IMG/VR virus record: IMGVR_UViG_3300028590_001001
Coordinates: 1-41,780 of that record
Reading direction: 5' to 3' (one strand)
Length of the DNA: 41,780 nt
Source: a virus
Every line of letters starts with the position of its first letter. Positions within the stretch are counted from its first letter, which is position 1. The position numbers and the translations under genes were made by a program. Below are positions 8,553-16,984 of this stretch, one piece after another. Below the pieces are notes generated by a model. The model searched no databases and had not been told where the DNA came from. It was given only the letters and a program-made list of their open reading frames with translations.

Positions 8553-9125
8553 TCAGAATTCGTCTGGGTCAAAGCCGCCTCCCCCTTCAGGCGGGTAGTG
8601 ATTGCCACCACCCAGCGGGTCGTCGACGTCGTTGAGGCCGGACAGGTTCCAGCGATCATCCAGCCACGACTCGATCGGGTTCGTGGTGCCCGGCAAGATG
8701 CCAGGTGTCCACTTCTTGCCACCGCCGCTCTTGATCGGATCCGTGCCGAGGTTCTTCCAGCCCAGGATGGTCGAGTCGTCGAACCAGTCGCTGCCGTAGA
8801 GCCGGCGGATCGCCTTGCCATCCTCGACCTGCGGGATGCGTCCCTCCTGCGGCTTGACCGGCTCGACCTTCGGACGCATCGCATAGCTGATGGCCAGCGA
8901 CACGACCAGCATGATGATCTGGATGATGATCGTGGCGCCGCCGTCGGCCTTCACTGGTGCGCCAGTGGCCGCATCGCCGAGTGCGCGCACGAGCAGCGCA
9001 GCCATCGCGAACGCGGTGAGCGCGCCGGCGAATAGGACGATCAGGCGAAGCTGCTCGTGGTACTTGTCCAGCGCCCAGTAGCGGAGCAGCAGATTCCACC
9101 GGGCAAGGTGAGCGCGCGTCACCAT
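8553..9125 (-). CDS. Tail assembly/tip membrane-segment protein (190 aa)
   Basis: Two hydrophobic segments (about residues 26-48 and 63-83) precede a hydrophilic C-terminus with IRRLYGSDWFDDSTILGW and a Gly/Asp-rich tail. The order (after the BR0599-like protein, before the tip protein) corresponds to lambda K/I, and the VEDGKAIRRLYG stretch recalls the N-terminal part of tip proteins. ATG at 9125 overlaps the previous stop by 7 bases; GTG at 9122 is the alternative start. There is no NlpC/P60 catalytic motif, so it is not a gpK-type peptidase. Confidence 0.65.
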   Translation of the reverse strand: MVTRAHLARWNLLLRYWALDKYHEQLRLIVLFAGALTAFAMAALLVRALGDAATGAPVKADGGATIIIQIIMLVVSLAISYAMRPKVEPVKPQEGRIPQVEDGKAIRRLYGSDWFDDSTILGWKNLGTDPIKSGGGKKWTPGILPGTTNPIESWLDDRWNLSGLNDVDDPLGGGNHYPPEGGGGFDPDEF

Positions 9126-9955
9126 ACGGGATCGCCTCCCATCGGATTCTTCACCGGCAGGTACAGCGCACCGCCGTAGTTGTCGGTGTTCTCGTAGTCG
9201 TCGCATGCGTCCCAGTTGTGCGCGCAACCTGGAAAGCCGCGGACGGCCAGCGCCACGGCCAGATCCTGCGCGCCATACTCGATCGTGATAGTGCTGCCCA
9301 CGTGGGACATGATCGTCCGCTTCTCAACCAGGCCGTCGTCGCGATCCCACTCCAGAAAGCCGCCGGCGAGACGGCCTGAAGGAAGAGCGCCGAAGGCCGC
9401 GGCGCTGAGCGTCACGCCGGCCACCGCCGTCAGCACCGCATCCAGCTGGTGATCGTTCTTGTCGACGCCGCACTGGTAGAGCGTCTTCCAGCAGGAACGC
9501 TGGAAACGTTGCTGCTGACCGGTGCGACGGCCGCTGGAGCGCGTCGGCTCACATGTCAGCTCCAGCGTGCCGCCCTTGAACCGGGGCGCGACCACGCGCC
9601 CCATCCACTCCACCGCCGCCGCCGAGTCGCCCTCGTGCATCGCCATGCAACTGACGAAGATGCGATCCGAGGGCGGGAACGGGCGCCAGTTGTTGCCGAA
9701 CTCCTGGGTCACCGGATAGTTGTTGGCATCCGGATCTCGCAGGTACGGCATGGTGATCGTGACGTTGTTCTTCATCGACTCGCCGCTGTCGCGCAGCTCA
9801 CTGCGCGAGATCGGGGTCGTCGCGTACGTCTGCCCTCCCAGCACCAGGTCCTGCCCGCGGTTGGTGAAGCGCCACAGCAGGCCCTGCCGCTGGAACACGA
9901 ACAGGTGGAACGGCCGACCGCCCCAACGGCTGCGTTCGAAGACGTCATAGGGCAT
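9119..9955 (-). CDS. Tail tip protein, DUF2163/BR0599 family (functional analogue of lambda gpL)
   Basis: The C-terminal CAHNWDACDDYENTDNYGG is the signature of the phage BR0599 family, and the N-terminal half matches DUF2163 proteins that follow the distal tail gene. The C-x6-C in SCWKTLYQC and the C-x7-C in CAHNWDAC give four cysteines near the C-terminus. Lambda gpL binds an iron-sulfur cluster through four cysteines, so a cluster here is a reasonable inference but not proven. The gene overlaps the upstream gene by 11 bases. Expected location: tail tip, between distal tail protein and host-specificity protein. Confidence 0.8.
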   Translation of the reverse strand: MPYDVFERSRWGGRPFHLFVFQRQGLLWRFTNRGQDLVLGGQTYATTPISRSELRDSGESMKNNVTITMPYLRDPDANNYPVTQEFGNNWRPFPPSDRIFVSCMAMHEGDSAAAVEWMGRVVAPRFKGGTLELTCEPTRSSGRRTGQQQRFQRSCWKTLYQCGVDKNDHQLDAVLTAVAGVTLSAAAFGALPSGRLAGGFLEWDRDDGLVEKRTIMSHVGSTITIEYGAQDLAVALAVRGFPGCAHNWDACDDYENTDNYGGALYLPVKNPMGGDPVW

Positions 9956-11123
9956 GCACTTCTCCCCGGAACGTCAGTTCGCACTGGACGGTCTCCCAAT
10001 TGAAGTAGCGCAGGGCATTGACGTCGCTGTCCTGCCGACTCAGGGCCATGAAGGACACGAGCACGACGTCGCCAACCGCGAACCCGTCGTCGATCGCCAC
10101 GTCCAAGGTGAGCCGGTCAACGGATAGCGTGTGCGCAGCGGCGGCAGTCACGCGCCGGTACAGCACGCGGCCGTCAGCAAGCTCGATGCGCAGGTCGCGC
10201 CGGCTGTTGGCCAGGGGATAAGCCGACAACCCGGGGCCCCGCACATCCATGGTCGTCGCATCATCAGCAACGTCAGCGACCACGCGTAGGTCCTGCGCCC
10301 ATGTGGGCACCCAGGCGGGCGACCAGCGCCCGGCCAGCGCGTAGAGCAATTTCCTGAAGGACGCGATGGCTGCAACGCCCTCCAGCGCGAACTGCAGCGC
10401 GACGCGATCGCGTGCCTGCCCGACCAGGTCGAACACCGTCGGCGCGGTGGTGGCCTCATCGATCACGACCAGTTCCCGCTCCGGCACCCACGACGGGTCC
10501 GAGACCCAGACCGGGCGGATCTCGATCACCGGGTATGCGCGGTACACCGGGCCGTCGTACGCGGCCACCTGCTCCAGCACATCGATGAGCTGGAACTGCG
10601 CCTGGTAGACGGCACTATCGTCGGAAGTGAACCGGCCCATGCTGGGAAGCGCCGGCAGCCAGCCCAGGCGCAGAGGCGACACCCGGGTGCCGCTGGGCCA
10701 GGCGCGCAGCGTCTCATCGGAGAGAACCAGCTCGCCGTCCTCGACCGCCTCGACGTCCACCAGCTCGAAGGTCCGCGCGTCCGCTCCCTGCAGGAGCGCT
10801 TGGCCGCCGGGTTCGAATCGCGCGCCTGACGTGTCCACTGCCAAGCTGCCTGCGCCAAGGGCCACCGCAGCAAGTAGGGGCCGGGCGTCCATGACAAGCG
10901 GGACCTTCCATTGGCCGGCACCGTTGTGCCACAGGACTGTCTCCAGCCAGCGCCGCCCATCGCCGCTCTCTTGGCCATCGAAGCGCAACAGGGTGCGCGG
11001 CCACTGCCGCAGTCGGCGTGTCTGCGCCGGCCCCGTATCGGCAGGCAGCGCGTCGGTCAGGAACTCCAACTGTTCGACTACATCGCCGCCCGTGGCGAAA
11101 GTCCAGGCCACCGGATCACTCAT
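9945..11123 (-). CDS. Phage tail protein (392 aa), probable distal tail/tip component
   Basis: Lies between the tape measure gene and the DUF2163 protein, the usual place of the distal tail protein in siphophages. The product is beta-rich, with repeated short segments ending in Val, Asp or Gly, no hydrophobic membrane segment, and a C-terminus RYFNWETVQCELTFRGEVHAL that looks like a strand packing into a tail ring. ATG at 11123 overlaps the tape measure stop by 4 bases. Family assignment is by context and general sequence character; no catalytic motif is visible. Confidence 0.7.
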   Translation of the reverse strand: MSDPVAWTFATGGDVVEQLEFLTDALPADTGPAQTRRLRQWPRTLLRFDGQESGDGRRWLETVLWHNGAGQWKVPLVMDARPLLAAVALGAGSLAVDTSGARFEPGGQALLQGADARTFELVDVEAVEDGELVLSDETLRAWPSGTRVSPLRLGWLPALPSMGRFTSDDSAVYQAQFQLIDVLEQVAAYDGPVYRAYPVIEIRPVWVSDPSWVPERELVVIDEATTAPTVFDLVGQARDRVALQFALEGVAAIASFRKLLYALAGRWSPAWVPTWAQDLRVVADVADDATTMDVRGPGLSAYPLANSRRDLRIELADGRVLYRRVTAAAAHTLSVDRLTLDVAIDDGFAVGDVVLVSFMALSRQDSDVNALRYFNWETVQCELTFRGEVHAL

Positions 11124-13777
11124 TGCTGCCGCCCGCGAGTGATGCGGTCCCAGTTGTTCATGACGTGCGTGACGACGACATCCTCACCGGCGAGACCGGC
11201 CAAGGCATCGGCCACCGCACTGTCACCAATCGCAACGACCGGGGTGGGATAGCGCCCGCCGCCAGCCGTGCGCGCTGCATCCAGACGCGCGGAAAGGGCA
11301 AACTCCTGCTGTTTCGTGCGGATCGTCTCTCCGCGCTCCAGGATTGCCGGGATCTCGTTGCTGGCCAAGCCCGCCACGCCGCCACCGTGGTAGCGCGGAG
11401 CCGCACCGAAGACCATCGAACTGATGTTGCTTCGGTGCATCTGCAAAGCGCCGGCCACGCCGCCGCCGTGCGCGGCGCCGAAGCTGCCCAGGCTGTTGGC
11501 GATCATCAACTGGGTGGCAGCTGCAAGCAGGCGATCAGCCGACTGACCTAAGGTCGTGCCTGCCAACTGCAGGATGCCACCCGCAATCGAGGCCGTGCCT
11601 GCGGCCGAGGCCAACTGGGTCGCACCTTGCGCGACGTCGCCTGCCTGCTGCCCCTTGTTGAACAGGCCACTGATGGCGCTGGCCACGCGTTTACTGAGTG
11701 CCTCGGACGCCATCTGGTAGAGGCCATCGACAAAGTTGCGTACCAGCGACTTGAGCGCTTCGCCTGCATTTCCGATGTCGTCCTTCAGGTCCGCGAAGAA
11801 GGTGCGCAGCGCACCGGCACCAGCATCCTCCGCTCCCTGTCGCAACTCTTCCATCGAGGCCACGATGTTCGCCATGGCCTGTTGGGTACCCATCAAGCCC
11901 TGCAGCGCCGCGGCGTACTCTGGGCTGGTGGGGGCCAGCGTCGCCAGATAGGCTGCCTGCTCGTCTCGGAGGGTCTTCAGCTGCGCTAGCGTTGCTTGCC
12001 GAGCTTCCTGGAGCTTCCGCTCGCCCTCTACGTAGCCCAAGGTGCCCGCATCGACCTGCGCGCTGATCGACGCCTCAGTCGCAGACAGGTTGCCCGTGAG
12101 ATTGGAGTACCGGTCGCGCAGCCCGTCTTGTTTGGCCTTGTTGAGCTCTTCCTGAGCCTTCTTCTCGTCCCTAGCCGCGTTTACTGCGACCTCAGCGCGA
12201 TCGCGCTGCAGGATGATGATCTGTTCCTCCAGCCGGCGCCGCTGCTCTAGGCCCTTGGTGACCTCAAGCTCAGCCTTGGCCTGCTCGATCTGAAGATCGA
12301 TCAGCCGCTGCTGGAGGTCCACCCGGCGCGCGTAGTAGTCAGCGACGCTGACGGATTTGTCTTCCAGCTGCTGATCCAGCGCTGCCTGGGCGCGCTTGAC
12401 CGCGTCCTGCAGGAGCGCCGTGCTGGCGGCCAACTGCTCGATCTTTTCGGCAGCCTTGGGTTTTCCGCCACCGCCCTCCCCAAGAATTTTCTGGATCGCC
12501 GCCAGCAGCGCCTGCGACGCCGGCGTGGCCGATTCGGCCGCCTGCCCGACGGCTGTGCTGGCTGCCGCGCCCCGCGCACCAGCTTCGTCGAAAAGGCTGC
12601 CCGCAAGCCGGATGTCGGCGTACGCGTCCTGCAGGGCACCTTTGCCGGCATCCAGGGCCGCCGAGAGACGCCCGGGCAGAGCGCCGATCTCGCCCGACGT
12701 CGCTTTCAACGCAGTCGCACTGCCCTTCCAGAAGTCCTGTAGCACCGTGAGTGGATTGTCGCCGCCCAGCAGGCGGCCGTAGGTCCCCGCCAGGAGACCT
12801 AGGGTTCGGGCGAGCGTCCGCTGTACAACCCCCGACACTTCGTAAGCCACCGACCCCAGCGTCGCCACCACTGTGACGAGCGCCTCGATGACGTTCTTAC
12901 CCACGATGGCGCCGTACGACAGCACCTTGAGGACGCCCGCCAACATGCGACCGCCCTCGGCCGCGAATCCAGAGGATTGTCCGGCGGCGGCACTCACCTC
13001 CGCGTAGCCCGCGATTGAGGGCACGAGGTTCTTGGCTGTCTCGTTGGCCAAGCCGGCCGCGACCAGCTTGAGCCGGTCCAGGTTGTCGTTGAACTCGGCG
13101 GCGCTTGCCGCCGCTTCTCCACTGAAGATGTTGCCCGTCGCCTCGGCTTCTCTCCCCAGGCCTTCGATGCCCTTGCGTCCGAGCTCGAGGAGCGGGATGA
13201 GCCCGGGCCCGATGCGGTCACCGAAGAGCTTTGCGGCGAGCGCGGCGCGTTCCGGTCCATCGGGAAGCCGCGAGAAAACCTCAGCGAGGTCCAGAAGGAC
13301 ATCATCCGCCGCCCGCGCGTTGCCGGTAAGATCGTCACGGATCGCGATGCCGAGCTGAGAGATGACGCTCTTGCCGCTTGTGATGTCCTTGCTGACTTTG
13401 ACGATGCCCTTCCCGAGCACCTCGATATCGACGCTGCCGAACTTCGCGGCATAGGCCAGGCGTGACAGTGACTCAGCGCTTGCGCCGGTGATCTGTCGGA
13501 GCTCGTCGATGCGATCCATGCGGTCGATCGAATCAAACAGGGCACGAAAGCCGCCCGTGATGGTCTGGATGCCGACATAGGCACCCGCAATGTCACCAAT
13601 CCCTTGTCGGATCTTCGACAAACTGCTGGTCCACGCATTTGCGTCTGGCGTGGCTTTCGCAGCGTCGGCCTTGACTTTAGCCAACTCGCCGCGCAGCACA
13701 CCGAGGCCCTGCTTGATATCAGCCAGGTCGGCTGAGATCCGCACTCGCATGTTGGCACCGCGACTATTGGTGGACAT
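11120..13777 (-). CDS. Tail tape measure protein (885 aa)
   Basis: Sets tail length and is ejected with DNA. The N-terminus MRVRISADLADIKQGLGVLR, long Ala/Gln/Glu-rich coiled coils (about residues 430-620), a hydrophobic segment near 290-330, and a Gly-rich C-terminus with two HGGGVAG repeats followed by EIPAILERGETI are all typical of siphophage tape measures. At about 1.5 angstrom per residue the length implies a tail of roughly 130 nm (rule-of-thumb inference). The start codon overlaps the stop of the frameshifted chaperone extension by one base. Confidence 0.92.
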   Translation of the reverse strand: MSTNSRGANMRVRISADLADIKQGLGVLRGELAKVKADAAKATPDANAWTSSLSKIRQGIGDIAGAYVGIQTITGGFRALFDSIDRMDRIDELRQITGASAESLSRLAYAAKFGSVDIEVLGKGIVKVSKDITSGKSVISQLGIAIRDDLTGNARAADDVLLDLAEVFSRLPDGPERAALAAKLFGDRIGPGLIPLLELGRKGIEGLGREAEATGNIFSGEAAASAAEFNDNLDRLKLVAAGLANETAKNLVPSIAGYAEVSAAAGQSSGFAAEGGRMLAGVLKVLSYGAIVGKNVIEALVTVVATLGSVAYEVSGVVQRTLARTLGLLAGTYGRLLGGDNPLTVLQDFWKGSATALKATSGEIGALPGRLSAALDAGKGALQDAYADIRLAGSLFDEAGARGAAASTAVGQAAESATPASQALLAAIQKILGEGGGGKPKAAEKIEQLAASTALLQDAVKRAQAALDQQLEDKSVSVADYYARRVDLQQRLIDLQIEQAKAELEVTKGLEQRRRLEEQIIILQRDRAEVAVNAARDEKKAQEELNKAKQDGLRDRYSNLTGNLSATEASISAQVDAGTLGYVEGERKLQEARQATLAQLKTLRDEQAAYLATLAPTSPEYAAALQGLMGTQQAMANIVASMEELRQGAEDAGAGALRTFFADLKDDIGNAGEALKSLVRNFVDGLYQMASEALSKRVASAISGLFNKGQQAGDVAQGATQLASAAGTASIAGGILQLAGTTLGQSADRLLAAATQLMIANSLGSFGAAHGGGVAGALQMHRSNISSMVFGAAPRYHGGGVAGLASNEIPAILERGETIRTKQQEFALSARLDAARTAGGGRYPTPVVAIGDSAVADALAGLAGEDVVVTHVMNNWDRITRGRQQ

Positions 13778-14043
13778 CAGCTTCCCCGCTCCAGGCGTTC
13801 CAGGAATGATTTGAAGTTCGGCGCGTCGTACTGAGCGGCTCTCAGAACCGCTGCGAAGTCATAGAGGTCTCTGCATCGAGCGGCCTGCGCGGCCGCACCG
13901 TAGGCGCGCGCCTGGCCGATCGTCATGCCCCTGATCTCGGTCAGCGCGTAACCGGCTGCAACGAGACGGTGGATGGTGTCGGCCCAACTCCATTCGCGTC
14001 GCGCGCCCGTAGCCTGCTTTGCGTCACCCGCACCAGATTCAAA
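13777..14043 (-). CDS. -1 frameshift extension of the tail assembly chaperone (gpG-T type), 88 codons
   Basis: There is no independent start codon here. Reading the minus strand in the -1 frame after the T9 run gives an open frame of 88 residues (beginning FESGAGDAKQATGARREWSW and ending FKSFLERLERGS). Its stop, at 13779-13777, shares one base with the tape measure ATG. The organisation (chaperone, slippery run, extension abutting the tape measure) is that of lambda G/GT and most long-tailed phages. The fusion product would be about 200 aa: 112 residues of the upstream frame plus this extension. Confidence 0.85.
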   Translation of the reverse strand, partial: FESGAGDAKQATGARREWSWADTIHRLVAAGYALTEIRGMTIGQARAYGAAAQAARCRDLYDFAAVLRAAQYDAPNFKSFLERLERGS

Positions 14044-14378
14044 AAAAAATCGCGGTTGATCTCGACGATCGCGCGAATGAGGTCAAGAAGCTCGGCCGGC
14101 CCCTTTCCTTCGGCAATGAACTTGGCGGGCTTGCCGGTCGCGATTGCCGCGGCCTCGATGATGGACTCACCGTGCAGTTCGAGCATTTCGATGGCCATGA
14201 GCGTGTCATCGCCCTCCCACTCAGGGTGCCGACCACCGTAGAACTCTTCAACGACGGGACGGACCAGGCGGGAGAACGCTGGCAGATCGCCCAGGGTGAG
14301 CGGCCGAAGTTCCAGCCGCTCACCACGGAAGTGGGCGATCCGGGGCGCCGGGTCGATCACATCCAACGGGTCCATCAA
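13941..14378 (-). CDS. Tail assembly chaperone, unshifted form (gpG-like, 145 aa)
   Basis: Acidic helical protein between tail tube and tape measure, the invariant position of the tail assembly chaperone. Codons 109-113 read GAT TTT TTT TTG, so ribosomes can slip by -1 after codon 112. If they do not slip, translation ends at 13941 after a low-complexity C-terminus that looks non-conserved. The ATG overlaps the tail tube stop by 4 bases. The chaperone would coat the tape measure during tail assembly and would not be part of the virion. Confidence 0.85.
   Translation of the reverse strand: MMDPLDVIDPAPRIAHFRGERLELRPLTLGDLPAFSRLVRPVVEEFYGGRHPEWEGDDTLMAIEMLELHGESIIEAAAIATGKPAKFIAEGKGPAELLDLIRAIVEINRDFFLNLVRVTQSRLRARDANGVGPTPSTVSLQPVTR
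14041..14049 (-). promoter_or_regulatory. Slippery T9 run for programmed -1 ribosomal frameshifting
   Basis: Nine consecutive T on the coding (minus) strand. In the upstream frame the heptamer T TTT TTT allows both P- and A-site tRNA-Phe to re-pair perfectly after a -1 slip. It is followed by an 88-codon open extension, which argues against a sequencing error. Confidence 0.8.
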
Positions 14379-15124
14379 TCGACCTGCTCGACGATGAAGT
14401 ACTTCGAGAGACCTGCGCCCTTCGTGGTGTCGGCCAGCAGGGCGCCATCGACCGTACCGGCACCGTAGTTTTCGCTGATCAAGCCCATCTCCTGCAGGAC
14501 GCCACCGCTGACCTTGTGCGCACGGATGCGCACGGCCTTGCCGCTCTGCGCTTCCTTGAGCCCCACGAACAGCGCTTCGTATTGCTTGGCGGGATTGACT
14601 AGCGCTTGGGTGACCTTTTGCGCCGGGTTGGTGTAGGTCACCTGGATGTTCTCGGCGCCCGCAACGGGATCGGGGATCGAACTGGTCGGTGGGATGTAGA
14701 TACCGCCATCCTGGAAGACGTAGTCGGTCCCCGCCACGTAGGCAGTGCCGCCGCCCGCAGGCTCGACGGTGGTCAATGCCGAGGCGATCTTGGCGAACGG
14801 GGTGAACCCACCCTTGTAGGCCACAAGCTCCTCATCGGTCACGGTGCCCGCGGCCACCGCCGCCGTCGTGCCGCGCAGGGAGCGCGCGAAATTGGACGGC
14901 GCATAGTCGTGGAAGGTGTAGCTCATGTTGACACCCGTCACGCGATCAACGGTGTTGCGATTGCCGCCACCCGGTTGCGTGTAGTCGGCCAGGTTCAGCT
15001 GATTGGTCTGCGGGCTGAGCGTCAGCGCCGAGCAGTTGCCGGCGTCGTCGAACGGGGCGGCCGAGCCGAACTCACGCAGCAGGAGCTTGCCGCTACCCAG
15101 GTAGCTATGGTCTTGCATGTTCAT
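14375..15124 (-). CDS. Major tail tube protein (249 aa)
   Basis: Sits between the tail terminator-like gene and the tail chaperone. It has no enzymatic motif, is rich in Gly, Thr, Val and Asn, and contains segments such as ALFVGLKEAQSGKAVRIRAHK that are typical of tail tube subunits. It would polymerise as hexameric rings around the tape measure. The ATG at 15124 is preceded by CCGGAGA at a suitable distance; an in-frame ATG two codons later is equally possible. It is longer than lambda gpV's core, so an additional surface domain may be present. Confidence 0.8.
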   Translation of the reverse strand: MNMQDHSYLGSGKLLLREFGSAAPFDDAGNCSALTLSPQTNQLNLADYTQPGGGNRNTVDRVTGVNMSYTFHDYAPSNFARSLRGTTAAVAAGTVTDEELVAYKGGFTPFAKIASALTTVEPAGGGTAYVAGTDYVFQDGGIYIPPTSSIPDPVAGAENIQVTYTNPAQKVTQALVNPAKQYEALFVGLKEAQSGKAVRIRAHKVSGGVLQEMGLISENYGAGTVDGALLADTTKGAGLSKYFIVEQVD

Positions 15125-15158
15125 GGGTGGATCTCCGGTAGGGCCGCTGGGCGGCGGG

Positions 15159-15599
15159 TTACTTAATGGGGATGTTGCTGGTGTAGGTGATGGCGACCCC
15201 GACGTAGCCGGCCTCAGGCTGTGCCGCCAGCGGCTCGGCCGAGACGTAGATCGGATTGCTGAAACCTGCAGGCCAGTGCTCCGGGCGCGCGTCGAGCGCG
15301 CGCTCCACGTCGCTGGTCAGGGCGTCGACGCGTTCCTGCGCGTTGTCCATGTCTGACGGCAACTGACCGACAACCCGAAAGGTCGTCAGACGATGCGTAC
15401 GCGACACCGCCGGTTCGGTCGCCCTCTCCTGACGAACCCACACGGCAGAGAGGAACGGGCTGGACTTCTCGGAAGCCGCGGCCGGTGCGGGCTCGTCGGT
15501 CACATCAGCACCGGCGTCAGTGCGGTACCCATCCGCCTGCAGGATCTCGCGCAAGCAGTCGAGCGTCGCCGATAGCAGGATCTGGCGAGGGCTAGCCAT
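15159..15599 (-). CDS. Tail terminator-like protein (lambda gpU position, 146 aa)
   Basis: Starts inside the preceding gene (8-base overlap) and precedes the tail tube gene. The N-terminal helix (QILLSATLDCLREILQADGY), a beta-rich middle (THRLTTFRVVGQLPSD) and a C-terminus ending VGVAITYTSNIPIK fit tail terminator proteins that cap the tube at the head-proximal end. Recognition is by position and overall pattern only. Confidence 0.65.
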   Translation of the reverse strand: MASPRQILLSATLDCLREILQADGYRTDAGADVTDEPAPAAASEKSSPFLSAVWVRQERATEPAVSRTHRLTTFRVVGQLPSDMDNAQERVDALTSDVERALDARPEHWPAGFSNPIYVSAEPLAAQPEAGYVGVAITYTSNIPIK

Positions 15600-15918
15600 G
15601 GCGCGCCACCCACTGGCTGCGCGATTCGTCGCATCGCTCAGTTCGGCTGACGAGGATGTAGGTCTCCCCGTCGACCACCACCCTACCCTGTGTCTCCGGC
15701 GACACCTGGTCGTTGAACAAAGTGATCAGGGCCTTCTCGAACGACAGCTGCCCCACGTCGTCGCCGAAGTGATCGACCGCTGGGTCGACGAGAACGTCGA
15801 CATTCGCTGTCACCGATCCGGTCGGAGAGGTGTAGATTCCACTGATGCCACCGACCGCCGCGCCCCACACGGCGCGGAAGTCCGCATCGAAACCTCGACG
15901 GAAGGCGCCTTCGCTCAC
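15592..15918 (-). CDS. Head-tail joining protein (lambda gpFII-like, 108 aa)
   Basis: The preferred start is GTG at 15918, which overlaps the preceding stop by 4 bases; the longer open frame upstream lies over that gene. The central VSPETQGRVVVDGETYILVSR resembles the beta core of FII-like head-tail joining proteins. It lies between the gpZ-like and terminator-like genes. It would sit at the interface between the completed head and the tail. Confidence 0.7.
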   Translation of the reverse strand: MSEGAFRRGFDADFRAVWGAAVGGISGIYTSPTGSVTANVDVLVDPAVDHFGDDVGQLSFEKALITLFNDQVSPETQGRVVVDGETYILVSRTERCDESRSQWVARHG

Positions 15919-16694
15919 GAGCGCCCCCTGAACTTGCTGGTGTCGAGCGCCTTCTGCAGCTCGCGGTTGAAGTGAAACGGCATGAGCTTGTCCCATGTCC
16001 GCTGGGCCAGGCCGAAGATGTCGTAGCGCGCCCGATACTTCGGTTTGCGGGTGAACACGAACACGCTGCGCAGCGCGGTGCCGAATCCGGTCACCAGTCG
16101 CTCATAGATACCGGGCAGCAGCGAGCCGCGCTTCGCCTTCAGCGCGAAGTACTCCCCGCCGCGCACGCCGCGCTTGGCGGCACGCCGGCGGCGACGATCG
16201 CGGCTGACCTCAGTTTCGTTCTGATACCGATCGTTGCGCGCGCCCAGCTGGGACAGGATCTGATTCACCTGCTTGGCCTTGATGTTGCCGTGCTGATCCA
16301 GCTCAGCTCCCCGACCAGGCATGGCGAACATCCCCGCCGGCATCGCACCTCGCGCCTGGAGCAGGCGCTCCATGCCTTTCGGCCGGCGCTCGCCGCCTTG
16401 GACTTGCGGGAAAAGATACAGGGCAGGCGGCGTGCCATTTACGGCCTCGTCCCGCAGCTTGATCACCGCGTAGGGCTTCTGCTTGGTCGCCTTCTCGTAC
16501 TGCGCCGCCCGCACCGTCAGCGCTGTCGGGCGATCAAACACGCGACCAGAGGTGAGAGCCCATACACCGCGGATCTCGACTGCCACCGCGTTGGACGCCT
16601 GCATGGCAGCGAACGGCAAGTTCTCGCGCTCCAGAGCCGTGAACTGGCGTGCCAGCACGTTGTCCGCATCCACCTCGATCCGGACCAGGCTCAC
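15915..16694 (-). CDS. Minor tail/head-completion protein (lambda gpZ-like, 259 aa)
   Basis: The GTG start at 16694 overlaps the upstream spanin stop by 4 bases; the frame upstream of it is a shadow. Basic protein with features of prophage minor tail protein Z: an N-terminal helical region (FTALERENLPFAAMQASNAV), a central GTPPALYLFPQVQGGERRPK, and a C-terminal basic tract (residues about 160-195) followed by YDIFGLAQRTWDKLMPFHFN. Gene order Z, FII-like, U-like, tube is a variant of lambda order. Expected location: head-tail junction. Confidence 0.8.
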   Translation of the reverse strand: MSLVRIEVDADNVLARQFTALERENLPFAAMQASNAVAVEIRGVWALTSGRVFDRPTALTVRAAQYEKATKQKPYAVIKLRDEAVNGTPPALYLFPQVQGGERRPKGMERLLQARGAMPAGMFAMPGRGAELDQHGNIKAKQVNQILSQLGARNDRYQNETEVSRDRRRRRAAKRGVRGGEYFALKAKRGSLLPGIYERLVTGFGTALRSVFVFTRKPKYRARYDIFGLAQRTWDKLMPFHFNRELQKALDTSKFRGRS

Positions 16695-16984
16695 GGCTTC
16701 ACCTCGGTGCCCTGGATCTCTGCAATCGCCTTGAGGCGCGCGTTCTGGCCGACGATCACCGCACGGCGCTTGGCGCCCACATCGAAGCACTGGGTGATCG
16801 GACCCTCGGGCACGGGCTCCTGCCGCGTCAAGTGTGCCGGTACAGGCACGTAGACCACGCGGTCAACGTAGATCGCCTTAGGCTGGACGGCGCTCGATTC
16901 GGGCGGCAGGTCCGGCTGGATCTTGTCGCAGCCACCCCACCCGGTGAGCAGGAGTAATGCGAGCAGAAAGATCAGGATGCGCAT
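16691..16984 (-). CDS. Rz1-like outer-membrane spanin lipoprotein (97 aa)
   Basis: A hydrophobic N-terminus (ILIFLLALLLLTGWGG) followed by Cys19 looks like a lipoprotein signal, although Trp near the cleavage site is atypical. The mature part is Pro-rich (YVPVPAHL), as in o-spanins. Its ATG shares one base with the stop of the coiled-coil i-spanin candidate directly upstream. Together they would fuse the inner and outer membranes in the last step of lysis. Confidence 0.7.
   Translation of the reverse strand: MRILIFLLALLLLTGWGGCDKIQPDLPPESSAVQPKAIYVDRVVYVPVPAHLTRQEPVPEGPITQCFDVGAKRRAVIVGQNARLKAIAEIQGTEVKP

Noticed and set aside
14041-14049. T9 run as a sequencing error or gene break
   Set aside because: The two frames join exactly as in known tail chaperone frameshifts, so it is taken as programmed.
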